DNA of 32,474 nucleotides from Gemmatimonadota bacterium. GTDB taxonomy: Bacteria; Gemmatimonadota; Gemmatimonadetes; Longimicrobiales; Gaopeijiaceae. The translations under genes and the position numbers were made by a program. The notes beneath the pieces were generated by a model. It was not told the origin of the DNA. It saw nothing but the letters and a program-made list of their open reading frames with translations, and did not search any database. The DNA lies in NCBI GenBank assembly GCA_022822445.1, contig JAJEBR010000010.1, positions 1 through 32,474 on the forward strand, in the 5' to 3' direction. Positions 23,693-31,945 of this stretch are shown piece after piece (the stretch's first letter is position 1; the number at the start of each line of letters is the position of its first letter).

Positions 23693-25039
23693 CTACCGCC
23701 TCGCCCCGGCCATCACGACCACGAGGGGCCGCAGGGTGTGAAGCACTGTGACCGTGTCTCCCTGCGCGGCCAGGACGTCGGGGAGGCGCCGGTAGACGTG
23801 GGGACTCTCGTCCGGCCCCCCGCCCCGCAGCACCACCCCCCGCCCCTCCACCCACCGCCGCATCATCGCGCGGCTCACCTTCCCGCGCTTCACCACCTTC
23901 CCGGTGCGGCGATGCCGCTTGCCCAGCGCGGCGGTGCGGCTCATCACCCGGCCAGCTCCGTGTACGGTGGAGTAGAGCGCGCGGGCCTGCAGCTCGGCCG
24001 TGTTCGGGTCCGCCGTTGCGGCTCCCGTCCCCTCCAGGATCACCGCGTCGTCCCCCATCGATCCGCCGACGAAGCCCTTCTGTCCCGGGAACGCCGGCGT
24101 CGCGCCCTTGCGCACCACCACGAAGGTGCGCCCGAAGTGGTCCTCCTCCCACGCGAAGTTGTGGTGGTTGTGCACCAGCTCGACCTCGCGCCCGCCGACG
24201 ATCTCCACCGCCTTCCGCACCGCCCACTCCCGCCCGGCATAGGCGTACCGCCCGGCCAGCTTCATCAGCGCCCAGTAGTCGTGGCCGATAGGCGCGTCCA
24301 GATCCAGGATTACCTCCGCTTCGCGCACGCGCGTCCCCCACTCCGCCCCCTGCCCGATCGCGAGAAACGACGACGCCACGGTATGCCCGAACCCGCGCGA
24401 CCCGAAGTGCACGTCGACCCAGATCCGGTCGCGCTCGTCGGCGAAGACGTCCACGTAGTGGTTGCCGGATCCGACCGTGCCGAGCTGCTTGCGCGCCTTG
24501 TCCCGCAGCGCCGCACGATGGCGCCGCGGCACCGCACCCCAGGCGGGGTCCTCGAAGAGCGGGTGGTCGGACGGGGCATCCGGCGACCGGTTGACCCCGC
24601 CCACGCCGAACGCCAGTTCATGCTGGATCTCGTCGGCGATGTCCTCGAGGCGCTGCCGGAGCCCGCCTGCGTGGCGGCCCGCTCGGCGGGCACCTCCGGC
24701 ACGGCTGCCCGACGCGCTCGCGCCCCCGGGCCGGCCTCCTGCCCCCCCGGCCCGCCCGCTCCCACCTCCCGCGCGGCGGACCCCACCGCGCTCACGCCCA
24801 CCACGCGCCTGCTCACCCAGATCCCCCAGCCGCAGATCCGTCCGGATCGCCGCGTTCCCGCACGCGATGTCAAACCCCACCCCCGCCACGCTCACCTGGT
24901 TGCGGTACGCGGCCACGCCCCCAATCGGCATGACGTACCCGAGGTGACCATCGGCCATGAGCGCGGCGTGATCGGCCCGCTCGGCGACACGCTCCAGCTG
25001 GGCGAGCGTCTGCTTCTCGTGTTGCCCGAAGACCTGCAT
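23693..25039 (-). CDS. rtcB: RtcB RNA-splicing ligase with a Gly/Arg-rich insertion
   Basis: A 448-residue RtcB family ligase, which joins 2',3'-cyclic phosphate and 5'-OH RNA ends using GTP and manganese. Family motifs are complete: DGHLGYVMPIGG (30-41), GVGFDIACG with metal Cys60, GSGNHYVD with His194, VHFGSRGFGH with His211, HNHHN (290-294) and YSTVHGAGR with His360, the residue expected to be guanylylated. Residues 79-127 (24659-24805) form a low-complexity insertion of Gly, Arg and Ala not found in typical enzymes. No archease gene is in the window. It is transcribed away from the DUF885 gene. Likely RNA repair or tRNA ligation. Confidence 0.93.
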   Translation of the reverse strand: MQVFGQHEKQTLAQLERVAERADHAALMADGHLGYVMPIGGVAAYRNQVSVAGVGFDIACGNAAIRTDLRLGDLGEQARGGRERGGVRRAGGGSGRAGGAGGRPGGASASGSRAGGARRAGRHAGGLRQRLEDIADEIQHELAFGVGGVNRSPDAPSDHPLFEDPAWGAVPRRHRAALRDKARKQLGTVGSGNHYVDVFADERDRIWVDVHFGSRGFGHTVASSFLAIGQGAEWGTRVREAEVILDLDAPIGHDYWALMKLAGRYAYAGREWAVRKAVEIVGGREVELVHNHHNFAWEEDHFGRTFVVVRKGATPAFPGQKGFVGGSMGDDAVILEGTGAATADPNTAELQARALYSTVHGAGRVMSRTAALGKRHRRTGKVVKRGKVSRAMMRRWVEGRGVVLRGGGPDESPHVYRRLPDVLAAQGDTVTVLHTLRPLVVVMAGARR

Positions 25040-25124
25040 GGCGTCAGTCTCCCAGAGAATCGGCGGGCGCGCGGCAGGCGGCCCGGACCGGAGCGTTCAA
25101 TGTACGTGCAACAGGGAGTTAACG

Positions 25125-27098
25125 ATGGAGACTCGTCGCAATAGCGGCACCGGAACGAGGGAGACGCGGGAGCCGGGTCCGGCCGTGGGAAGCGAGGGCC
25201 GGGTGGCTGCCGGCAGGTTCGGTCGGGTGGCTGCAGGCAGCTCCGGCCGGATGGCTGCAAGGCTCGCGTCCGCCATGCACGCGGCCCCGATACTCCCGGC
25301 CACCCTGCTCACGGCCGCCGTACTCGCTGCCGCCACTTTCGCCACACCCCCCGCCGCCGCCCAGACCCCCGACGCCGCGCAATCCACCGTGCCCGACCTC
25401 GCCGGGGTCGTGGCCTTCGAAGGCTCCAGCCTCGCGCCCGTCGTCGACCGCTTCAGCGCCGACTGGGGCGCCCTGCAGCGCAAGTGGGCCGACCTGCCGT
25501 ACTCGCCCGCGCGCCAGCAGCGGATGGGCGCCTTCCTGGCCGAGTGGGCCGGCGCGCTCGCCGCGCTGCCGGTGGCGGCCGACGACCTGGAAGGCAGCAT
25601 CGACCACACCCTCCTCAGCGCCGAGATCCGCTACCGGCAGGAGCTGCTCGCGCGGGAAGGGCGCCTGCTGGACGAGGTCGCGCCGCTGCTGCCGTTCGGG
25701 GGGGAGATCGTCGAGTTGCTCGAGATCCGGCACGCGGGCGGGGAGGTCGGCGGCGAGGAGATGGCGGCGGCGCTGGCGGGGCTGGCGGTGGCGGTGCGTG
25801 AGGCCGATGCCGCGCTGAGGTCGGGCGCAGCCGCCGGGGGGGCTGGCCTGGGCGGCGGGGGGCAGCCGACCCCGACGCCGATCGCGGGTCTGCGCGCCGT
25901 GCGGGTTCTTCAATCCTACAGAAACGCACTCGGCAGCTGGTACCGCCACTACGCCGGCTATGACCCGCTTTTCACCTGGTGGGCGAGCCAGCCGTTCGAG
26001 GAGGCGGACGGCGCGCTGGGGCGCTACCTGTCGACGCTGCGGGTGCGGGTGGTCGGCTGGCCGGAGGGCGGCGAGGAGCCGATCGTCGGCGATCCGATCG
26101 GGGCGGACGGGATGGCCGCGGATCTGGCGCGCGAGATGATCCCGTACACGCCGGCCGAGCTGATCGCGCTCGCGAACGAGGAGTTCGCCTGGTGCGAGGA
26201 GGAGATGCTGAAGGCGTCGCGGGAGCTCGGATTCGGGGAGGACTGGAAGGCGGCGCTGGAGCACGTCAAGACGCTGCACGCGGAGCCCGGCGGACAGCCC
26301 GAAATCGTCATGATGCTGGCCCGGGAAGCCATTGACTTCGTGGAGGAGCGGGGACTGTTGACGGTGCCGCCGCTCGCGAAGGAAGGCTGGCGGCTGGAGA
26401 TGATGTCGCCGGCACGCCAGCGAGTGAGCCCGTTCTTCCTCGGCGGCGAGGTCATCCGCGTCTCATTCCCGACCGACGAGATGACCCACGACGAGAAGCG
26501 CATGAGCATGCGGGGCAACAACATCCACTTCTCACGCGCGACGGTGCACCACGAACTCATCCCGGGGCACCACCTGCAGGGCTTCATGACCGACCGCTAC
26601 AATTCGCACAGGAATCTCTTCGGTACGCCATTCTGGACCGAAGGCTAGGCGCTTTACTGGGAGATGCTGCTCTGGGACCTCGGCTTCCCGACCACGCCCG
26701 AGGACCGCGTCGGGATGCTCTTCTGGCGGATGCACCGGGCCGCCCGGATCATCTTCTCGCTGAGCTTCCACCTGGAGGAGATGACCCCGGACGAAGCGAT
26801 CGCCTTCCTCGTCGACCGTGTCGGGCATGAGCCCGCCAACGCCACCGCCGAGGTGCGCCGGTCGTTCAACGGCAGCTATTCGCCGCTCTACCAGGCCGCG
26901 TACATGCTCGGCGGCCTGCAGGTCCGCTCACTGCACGAGGAGCTGGTGGGCGGCGGACGGATGACCGACCGCGAGTTCCACGACACGATCCTGCAGGGGG
27001 GCAGCATGCCGATCGAAATGGTGCGGGCGCGACTGTTGCGGGAACCGCCGGGGCGGGATTTCAGGGCGGCGTGGAGGTTTTATGGGGATCTGGGGTGA
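25125..27098 (+). pseudogene. DUF885 peptidase-like gene interrupted by an in-frame TAG
   Basis: The reading frame from ATG 25125 runs 507 residues to TAG at 26646-26648 and then continues in the same frame to TGA at 27098; without the stop it would be 657 residues. The N-terminus is a long basic leader followed by a signal peptide (PATLLTAAVLAAATFATPPAAAQ); ATG 25251 is an alternative start. The DUF885 domain holds the zinc motif HHELIPGHH (475-483) and the third-ligand segment TEG*ALYWE, which in the family reads EGWALYWE. The stop therefore replaces the conserved Trp by a single G-to-A change. The protein would be exported and act as a metallopeptidase. The downstream part still looks well conserved, so the lesion is recent, is a sequencing error, or is read through. 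Confidence 0.85.
25197..25268 (+). repeat. Three 24-bp repeats in the leader of the DUF885 gene
   Basis: Imperfect units start at 25197, 25221 and 25245 and share the core gg(t/c)cgg(g/a)tggctgc. In frame they encode GRVAAGRF, GRVAAGSS and GRMAARLA. The third unit contains the alternative ATG start at 25251. Confidence 0.7.
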
Positions 27099-27146
27099 GG
27101 GATTACCACGACAACCCCACCCTCTTGCAGCGGGTCATCGAATGGC

Positions 27147-27164
27147 GTAGCATTATAGTGCTAC
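27147..27164 (+). promoter_or_regulatory. Candidate operator/promoter of the toxin-antitoxin pair
   Basis: A perfect 6-bp inverted repeat, gtagca/tgctac around ttatag, contains a -10-like TATAGT (27154-27159) and lies 53 bases before the antitoxin start. AbrB/MazE-type antitoxins usually repress their own operon by binding such a palindrome. No clear -35 box is seen at the right distance. Confidence 0.45.
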
Positions 27165-27216
27165 TTCTTGGCGACTCTCGGAGAGCAGACCGAGGGCAGG
27201 TGACGGAGGAGACCTG

Positions 27217-27444
27217 ATGGTTCGAAGTGTAAGGCTGCGGCGCATGGGAGGATCCGTTGGAACCACCCTGCCGAAAGACATGGCTGAACGCCTCCACCTG
27301 GACGCGGGCGACGAAGTGCTGGCCATCGAAACGGCAAACGGCATCCTGTTGACCCCCTATGATCCGGATGTGGAGGAAGGATTGGCCGTTGCCGCCGAGG
27401 CTCAGAAGCGCTACCGCGGGGCTCTCAGAGAACTCGCGAAGTGA
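27217..27444 (+). CDS. AbrB/MazE-type antitoxin
   Basis: A 75-residue protein with the swapped-hairpin DNA-binding pattern of the SpoVT/AbrB family in its first half: VRLRRMGGSVGTTLPKDMAERLHLDAGDEVLAIET. The C-terminal half (VEEGLAVAAEAQKRYRGALRELAK) is helical and should cover the toxin. A ggaggag ribosome binding site precedes the ATG. Its stop overlaps the GTG start of the Doc-like gene (GTGA), showing coupling. It should neutralise the toxin and repress the operon. Confidence 0.9.
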   Translation: MVRSVRLRRMGGSVGTTLPKDMAERLHLDAGDEVLAIETANGILLTPYDPDVEEGLAVAAEAQKRYRGALRELAK

Positions 27445-27845
27445 CGTGTCCCGAGCCGAAGTGGGTTCCGCGGCTGGTCATCGAGGCAGTCCATCTTGAC
27501 CAGATCCGCGAACACGGCGGCCTCATCGGAGTCCGTGACGAGAACGCCCTCGAGGCTGCCCTGGCCCGGGCAAGACAGAAGCGGGCTTATGAGCCGGAGT
27601 CGGATCTTGCGCGTCTCGCCGCGGCCTGCGCCTTCGGACTCTGCACCGGTCACCCGTTCCGGGACGGCAACAAGAGGATCTCGTTCCTGGCCGCAGTAGT
27701 CTTCCTGGGCCTGAACGGAGCGGATGTTGTTGCGCCGGAGGACGAAGTGGTTGAGCGGATGCTGGCTTTGGCGGCCGGCGAGCTGGATGAGGAAGCGGTC
27801 GCCGATTGGCTGCGGGGGCGGATCAGGCCGCGACCAGGTGTTTGA
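27441..27845 (+). CDS. doc: Fic/Doc family toxin
   Basis: A 134-residue protein with the Doc arrangement: an N-terminal LVIEAVHLDQIREHGG and VRDENALEAALARA segment, then the Fic motif HPFRDGNKR (71-79) with the catalytic His71 and the anion-binding DGNKR. Doc of phage P1 phosphorylates EF-Tu and stops translation; the family's other members transfer AMP. Length is typical of Doc. The start is GTG at 27441, overlapping the antitoxin stop by 4 bp. The partner is AbrB/MazE-like, not the Phd of the classical pair. Confidence 0.92.
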   Translation: MTCPEPKWVPRLVIEAVHLDQIREHGGLIGVRDENALEAALARARQKRAYEPESDLARLAAACAFGLCTGHPFRDGNKRISFLAAVVFLGLNGADVVAPEDEVVERMLALAAGELDEEAVADWLRGRIRPRPGV

Positions 27846-27899
27846 TGGGGGGCCGCGGCGTCGCGACATCGGCGTGGGTCACGGATCGAGACCGGTTGA

Positions 27900-29063
27900 T
27901 CAGGCGTTCCCCGCCCCCCACGCCTCGATCAGCTCCGCCTCGACCTGAAGCATGTTTTCCAGCGTCGGCGGACCCTGCCCGCCACCCATTCCCCGCCTGC
28001 GCAGCCCGGCACGCGGCATCCCGCCCGGCCGGTCCTCCTCGGTGAGCGTATTCCACCACTCCAGGGTGTCACGCAGGGTGTCGGCGACGGGACGGCTGGT
28101 GTATCCTGCTGCGATGGCGCGGGAGATGTCCAGCATGTTGGCCCCGGCCGAGGGCCCGGTGCGCGGGCCCCAGATCGGGAAGAAGACGCCCTGCCCGGCG
28201 AGGAATTCGGCGTCGATCCAGTGGAAGACGGCGTCGCTGCCGCTCACCTGGCGGCAGGTCTCCAGCATGGTCCCCATGTTCAGCGGTTCGGTCGGGCCGA
28301 GGCCGTTGAAGACGCCGCCGATGTCGTTTTCGAGCATGCGCACGATCCAGCCGCCGAGGTCGCGGGCGTCGATGAACTGGACGGGATCCTCGGGGGTGCC
28401 GGGAGCCGCCACGTCGCCGCCCATCGCCACTCGGACGGGCCAATAGGTCAGCCGGTCGGTGGTGTCGCCGGGCCCGACGATATAGCCGGGGCGGACGACA
28501 TTCGCGCGGTCCCCGAACACGTCCTGGACGGCCTCTTCACAGAGCGCCTTGAGGGGCCCGTAGGTCGGGCCGGTGACCTGTTCGACGGTGGGGTCTTCGA
28601 GGCGGCCCAGTTCGTAGTCCTCGGTGATGCCGTCGGGGGAGAGGTCCTTGTATGCGGAGATCGAGGAGACGAAGAGGTAGCGGCCGGAATCGGACAGAAG
28701 TTCGGCGGAATCGCGCACGTGACGGGGGACGTAGCCGGAGTTGTCGATGACCGCGTCCCACCTGCGGCCCTCCAGCGCGGCGAGGTCGCCGTCCCGGTCG
28801 CCGACGAGCTTTTCGAGCTCGGGGAAGAGGTGCGTGTTGGTGCGTCCCCGGTTGAAGAGCGTGACCGTGTGGCCGCGGGACTGGGCGTAGCGCACGGTGT
28901 GGGGGCCGATGAACCCGGTGCCGCCCAGGACGAGGATGGTCATGGGGGCGGGTGGGCCGCCGGCTCCGGCGCACGCCGAGGTGCCGGCCAGGCCGAGACC
29001 GAACGCGCCGGCAGCCGCTGCCGTCGTCTTGAGAAAGTCGCGTCTGTTCTGGAGGTCCGTCAT
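27900..29063 (-). CDS. TAT-exported NAD-dependent epimerase/dehydratase-like protein
   Basis: A 387-residue extended short-chain dehydrogenase. The start at 29063 gives a twin-arginine signal (NRRDFLKTTAAAAG, Arg7-Arg8) with a possible lipid Cys31; the in-frame ATG at 29102 would only add residues. The Rossmann motif GGTGFIG is at 47-53, and the active site appears as FVSSISAY and YGPLK (YxxxK). The family changes nucleotide sugars or carbohydrate derivatives, usually in the cytoplasm; a TAT-exported form needs its NAD cofactor bound before export. The C-terminal quarter has the RRGMGGGQ low-complexity piece. It follows the LVIVD gene by 48 bases and may be cotranscribed. Confidence 0.88.
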   Translation of the reverse strand: MTDLQNRRDFLKTTAAAAGAFGLGLAGTSACAGAGGPPAPMTILVLGGTGFIGPHTVRYAQSRGHTVTLFNRGRTNTHLFPELEKLVGDRDGDLAALEGRRWDAVIDNSGYVPRHVRDSAELLSDSGRYLFVSSISAYKDLSPDGITEDYELGRLEDPTVEQVTGPTYGPLKALCEEAVQDVFGDRANVVRPGYIVGPGDTTDRLTYWPVRVAMGGDVAAPGTPEDPVQFIDARDLGGWIVRMLENDIGGVFNGLGPTEPLNMGTMLETCRQVSGSDAVFHWIDAEFLAGQGVFFPIWGPRTGPSAGANMLDISRAIAAGYTSRPVADTLRDTLEWWNTLTEEDRPGGMPRAGLRRRGMGGGQGPPTLENMLQVEAELIEAWGAGNA

Positions 29064-29111
29064 CCGGTTCCCGTCTGTTTTGCGGATAAGTGTCGAATGC
29101 ACGCCGCCGGT

Positions 29112-31565
29112 TCAGCTGATCGGCCGCACCCTCTTCTTCAGCACGAACAGCCCTTCCTGCATGCTGGTGACGATCACGGTGCCGCTCGGGAAGTACGGGT
29201 AGTTGCTCCAGGCGCCGCCGAACCCCGGCCCCTCCTTGTACGGGGCCGTGTCGAAGTACGCGACCTCGCGCGGGTTCTCGGGGTCGGAGATGTCGAGTAC
29301 GTGCAGGCCGTACAGGTAGTTGGCCTGGTACATCAGGTCGTCCTTGATGTAAAGGTTGTGCGCGCTCGCCGGCATCGATCCCATGAACTCCCTGACCAGC
29401 ACGGGGTCCTCGATGTCGCTGACGTCCCAGATCAGGGTGCGCGTGGTCTCCGCGTTGCCGGCGATCACGTCGGACTCGTCGTCCTGGAAGAAGTAGTGGT
29501 GGTCGTCGGTGAGCCATCCCTGGTGGATGTAGGCCGGGTTGGGCGATGAGCCGGTTCCGACCACCTCCGGGTTGTCCTTGTCGGTGACGTCCTGGATCTG
29601 GAAGACCTGGCCGCTCGAGTTGAAGCAGAGCTCGCGCCCCTGGTAGTCCTGGTCGGGGCCACGGTAGATGACGCACTGGGTGTCGTGGGTGCCACCGGTG
29701 GGAGCGCAGCCCACGAACTCGGGGTTCCTGGGATCGTCGATGTTGATCATGTGGAGGCCGCCGCCGCAGGTGTCGCCGGCGCCACCGCCGCCGATCGTGT
29801 AGGCGATCCCGGTCTCCTCGTTGATCGCGATGTTGTGCGAGCTGCCGATGCGGGTGTAGTGCACGTCGGGCTCGAACAGAACGGGCATTTCGTCCGGGGA
29901 GACGTCGCGCAGGCGGGTGAGGTCGAGGACCTGCATGCCATGCTCGCCCGCCCCGTCGGCCACGACGAAGGCGTGGTCCTTGTAGGTCTTGATGTCGCGC
30001 CAGAGCTGCGACGGCGGGGTGCCCCACGGCTTGGGCAGATCACCGACCAGCACGGGGTTGGTGGGGTCGGTGATGTCGACGAAGGAGGTGCCGTCGTTGC
30101 GACCCACCAGCGCGTACTCGCGCCCGGTGACCGGGTCGGTCCAGCCCCAGTTGTCGTTGGCGCGCACCCCGCGCGTACGCCCCTCGGCCCGCAGCAGCGA
30201 CGGAGGGATGTACGCGAGCAGCTCGACCTCGCTGCAGTCGAAGGGGCCGATGCGGCCCTCCTCGGGACAGCGGCGCTCCTCGCCGACGATGGGCGCGAGC
30301 ATGTCGGGATCGGTCACGAGCATGCCCATGTCCTCCCACCCGGCGCCCCCGCGCTCGAAGACGTGGACCGAGCCCGCCTCGTGGTGCATGCCGGGCGCGG
30401 TGACGGCCGCCACACCGGCATCCGCGACGACCAGCCCGCCGAAGCGGTCGCTCTCGACCGTCATCTCCTGTGGGAGCTGGATGCGCCGCGGCTCGGGCGG
30501 CAGCGAACCGTCCCCACGCGCCTCGTACACGAAGGTCGAGCCGAGTTCGTAGCCGCGGGTGGTGGGCGCGCCGACCCACACGTCGTCCCCGGCGAAGGCC
30601 ACAGCCGCGCCGAAGCGGTCGCCCTCCTCGCCGCCTGCGAATGTGAGCGGGTCGCCGGCGAGGGCGTACCGCATGGCGGCGGCGTCCCAGGTGTGCGCGT
30701 AGACCGCTCCGCGCGAGTTGTCCGCGCCGGGGGCGCCAACCAGGAGGCGGTCGCCGGAGGCTGCGAGGGCAGACCCGAAGTTGGCGCTGGACTCCGGTGT
30801 CGATTCCAGGGCGCCGGCCATCTCCCAGGCGCCGTTCACCATGCGATAGTGATAGACGCGTCCCTTCCGTTCCTGGTCCGAGCCCTCGCCGTTCCACTGG
30901 GGTGCGGCGATCAGCAGCCCGTGCGGTGTGAAGGCCATGGCGGCGCCGAAGCCGTCGCCGCTCGTGCCGTCCTCGGGCTCAAGCTGGGCTTCCCGGGCCC
31001 ACTGTCCGTCGGCGCCCCGACGGTAGACGTGGACGATTCCCCGTGGCGCCTCCTGCTGCGCGCCGGGTCCAGGTGGGCCGCCGCCGCCGGTGACCCCGAC
31101 GAGCAGCCAGTCCCCATCCGCGGCAAGGTTGAGGCCGAATTCCGTCCCGCAGAAGCCGTCCCATCGGCAGGTGGGCTCCAGACCGGCGATGTCGTCCCCT
31201 TCAACCCTGCCCGTGGCCCGCCATGCCCCACCTCCGCTCCGTTCGAAGACATGAATCGGGCCGCCCCGCTGGCCGATGAACAGGGTATTGCCGGCCTTGG
31301 CCAGCAACGTCCCGAAGCCGTCCGCACGCTCGGCGTCCGGCGCCCGCAAAACGGCGGACTCCCGCCATTCCCCACCGGCCTTGCGGTAGATGTAGACCGC
31401 GCCGGGTCGGAAGCTGGTCGTGGGCTCGGTGATGAGCATCTCGCCGTCTTCGATCACCACGGAGTGGCCGAAGGCGCCGGACTGAGCGGCCAGCGGTGCG
31501 GCGGCGGCGAGGAGGGGAAGGGCTGCAAGGGCAGCCAGCAAACGGACGGCAGGGGCGCGGACCAT
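29112..31565 (-). CDS. Secreted choice-of-anchor B (LVIVD) protein with FG-GAP repeats
   Basis: An 817-residue protein. The start at 31565 has an aaggag ribosome binding site and a signal peptide (MVRAPAVRLLAALAALPLLAAAAPLAAQ). The first half holds FG-GAP-like propeller repeats (FGHSVVIEDGEMLITEP, DGFGTLLAKAGNTLFIG, GDGFGAAMAFTPHGLLIAAP, FGSALAASGDRLLVGAPG). The second half has LVIVD-type repeats in the choice-of-anchor B arrangement (YALVGRNDGTSFVDITDPTNP, HAFVVADGAGEHGMQVLDL, GLHVLDISDPENPREVAYFDT). Such proteins are outside the membrane; their biochemical role is unknown and probably is binding. It is the first gene of a two-gene minus-strand unit. Confidence 0.88.
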   Translation of the reverse strand: MVRAPAVRLLAALAALPLLAAAAPLAAQSGAFGHSVVIEDGEMLITEPTTSFRPGAVYIYRKAGGEWRESAVLRAPDAERADGFGTLLAKAGNTLFIGQRGGPIHVFERSGGGAWRATGRVEGDDIAGLEPTCRWDGFCGTEFGLNLAADGDWLLVGVTGGGGPPGPGAQQEAPRGIVHVYRRGADGQWAREAQLEPEDGTSGDGFGAAMAFTPHGLLIAAPQWNGEGSDQERKGRVYHYRMVNGAWEMAGALESTPESSANFGSALAASGDRLLVGAPGADNSRGAVYAHTWDAAAMRYALAGDPLTFAGGEEGDRFGAAVAFAGDDVWVGAPTTRGYELGSTFVYEARGDGSLPPEPRRIQLPQEMTVESDRFGGLVVADAGVAAVTAPGMHHEAGSVHVFERGGAGWEDMGMLVTDPDMLAPIVGEERRCPEEGRIGPFDCSEVELLAYIPPSLLRAEGRTRGVRANDNWGWTDPVTGREYALVGRNDGTSFVDITDPTNPVLVGDLPKPWGTPPSQLWRDIKTYKDHAFVVADGAGEHGMQVLDLTRLRDVSPDEMPVLFEPDVHYTRIGSSHNIAINEETGIAYTIGGGGAGDTCGGGLHMINIDDPRNPEFVGCAPTGGTHDTQCVIYRGPDQDYQGRELCFNSSGQVFQIQDVTDKDNPEVVGTGSSPNPAYIHQGWLTDDHHYFFQDDESDVIAGNAETTRTLIWDVSDIEDPVLVREFMGSMPASAHNLYIKDDLMYQANYLYGLHVLDISDPENPREVAYFDTAPYKEGPGFGGAWSNYPYFPSGTVIVTSMQEGLFVLKKRVRPIS

Positions 31566-31664
31566 CGGGTTTCTCCTTCGTTGGGCGATTGATTTCCGAT
31601 CCGAGGGTAGCGCCCGACAAGGGACCCGCGCAACTGCGCGCGCGACCGTTGGTTCGCCGGACGC

Positions 31665-31697
31665 AAAAAGGCCCTGAAGGATCACCTCCAGGGCCCC
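31665..31697 (-). terminator. Rho-independent terminator after tRNA-Asn
   Basis: On the minus strand a strong hairpin with arms ggccctggagg and ccttcagggcc is followed at once by a run of five T. It lies about 18 bases beyond the tRNA end and so ends the tRNA transcript before the LVIVD gene. Confidence 0.88.
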
Positions 31698-31713
31698 GCA
31701 CGTTTGATGGCAA

Positions 31714-31786
31714 CTCCCGCGGCAGGACTCGAACCTGCGACCCGACGGTTAACAGCCGTCTGCTCTACCAGCTGAGCTACGCGGGA
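31714..31786 (-). tRNA. tRNA-Asn (GTT anticodon)
   Basis: The 73-base sequence folds into a full cloverleaf: acceptor stem tcccgcg/cgcggga, D arm with gctcagctggtagagc, anticodon stem gacgg/ccgtc with loop CTGTTAA (anticodon GTT), and T arm with ggttcgagtcc. The discriminator base is G, as usual for asparagine tRNA in bacteria. CCA is not encoded. It is flanked by a plausible promoter and a terminator, so it is a single-gene unit. Confidence 0.97.
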
Positions 31787-31804
31787 TTGGCGGTGCAGCC
31801 AACC

Positions 31805-31833
31805 AAAATCGCACGGTGGCGGAAGCGCGTCAA
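31805..31833 (-). promoter_or_regulatory. Candidate promoter of tRNA-Asn
   Basis: On the minus strand TTGACG (31833-31828) and GATTTT (31810-31805) are separated by 17 bases, and the tRNA begins about 18 bases further on. Spacing and position fit a sigma-70 promoter; the -10 match is partial. Confidence 0.5.
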
Positions 31834-31945
31834 TGGCGATTCTTGTCCACGGCGAGTCGGGTTCCAACGGGAGCGATGCATCCGAGTTGGCGCTGCGGTG
31901 CCCCCGCTCGTCGTACTGGTGTTATCACGTTACGCAGAAGTGTTA

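Noticed and set aside
26664-27098. The region after the TAG as an independent gene starting at ATG 26664
   Set aside because: It continues the DUF885 domain in the same frame directly after the stop and has no ribosome binding site of its own; it is the C-terminal part of the interrupted gene.
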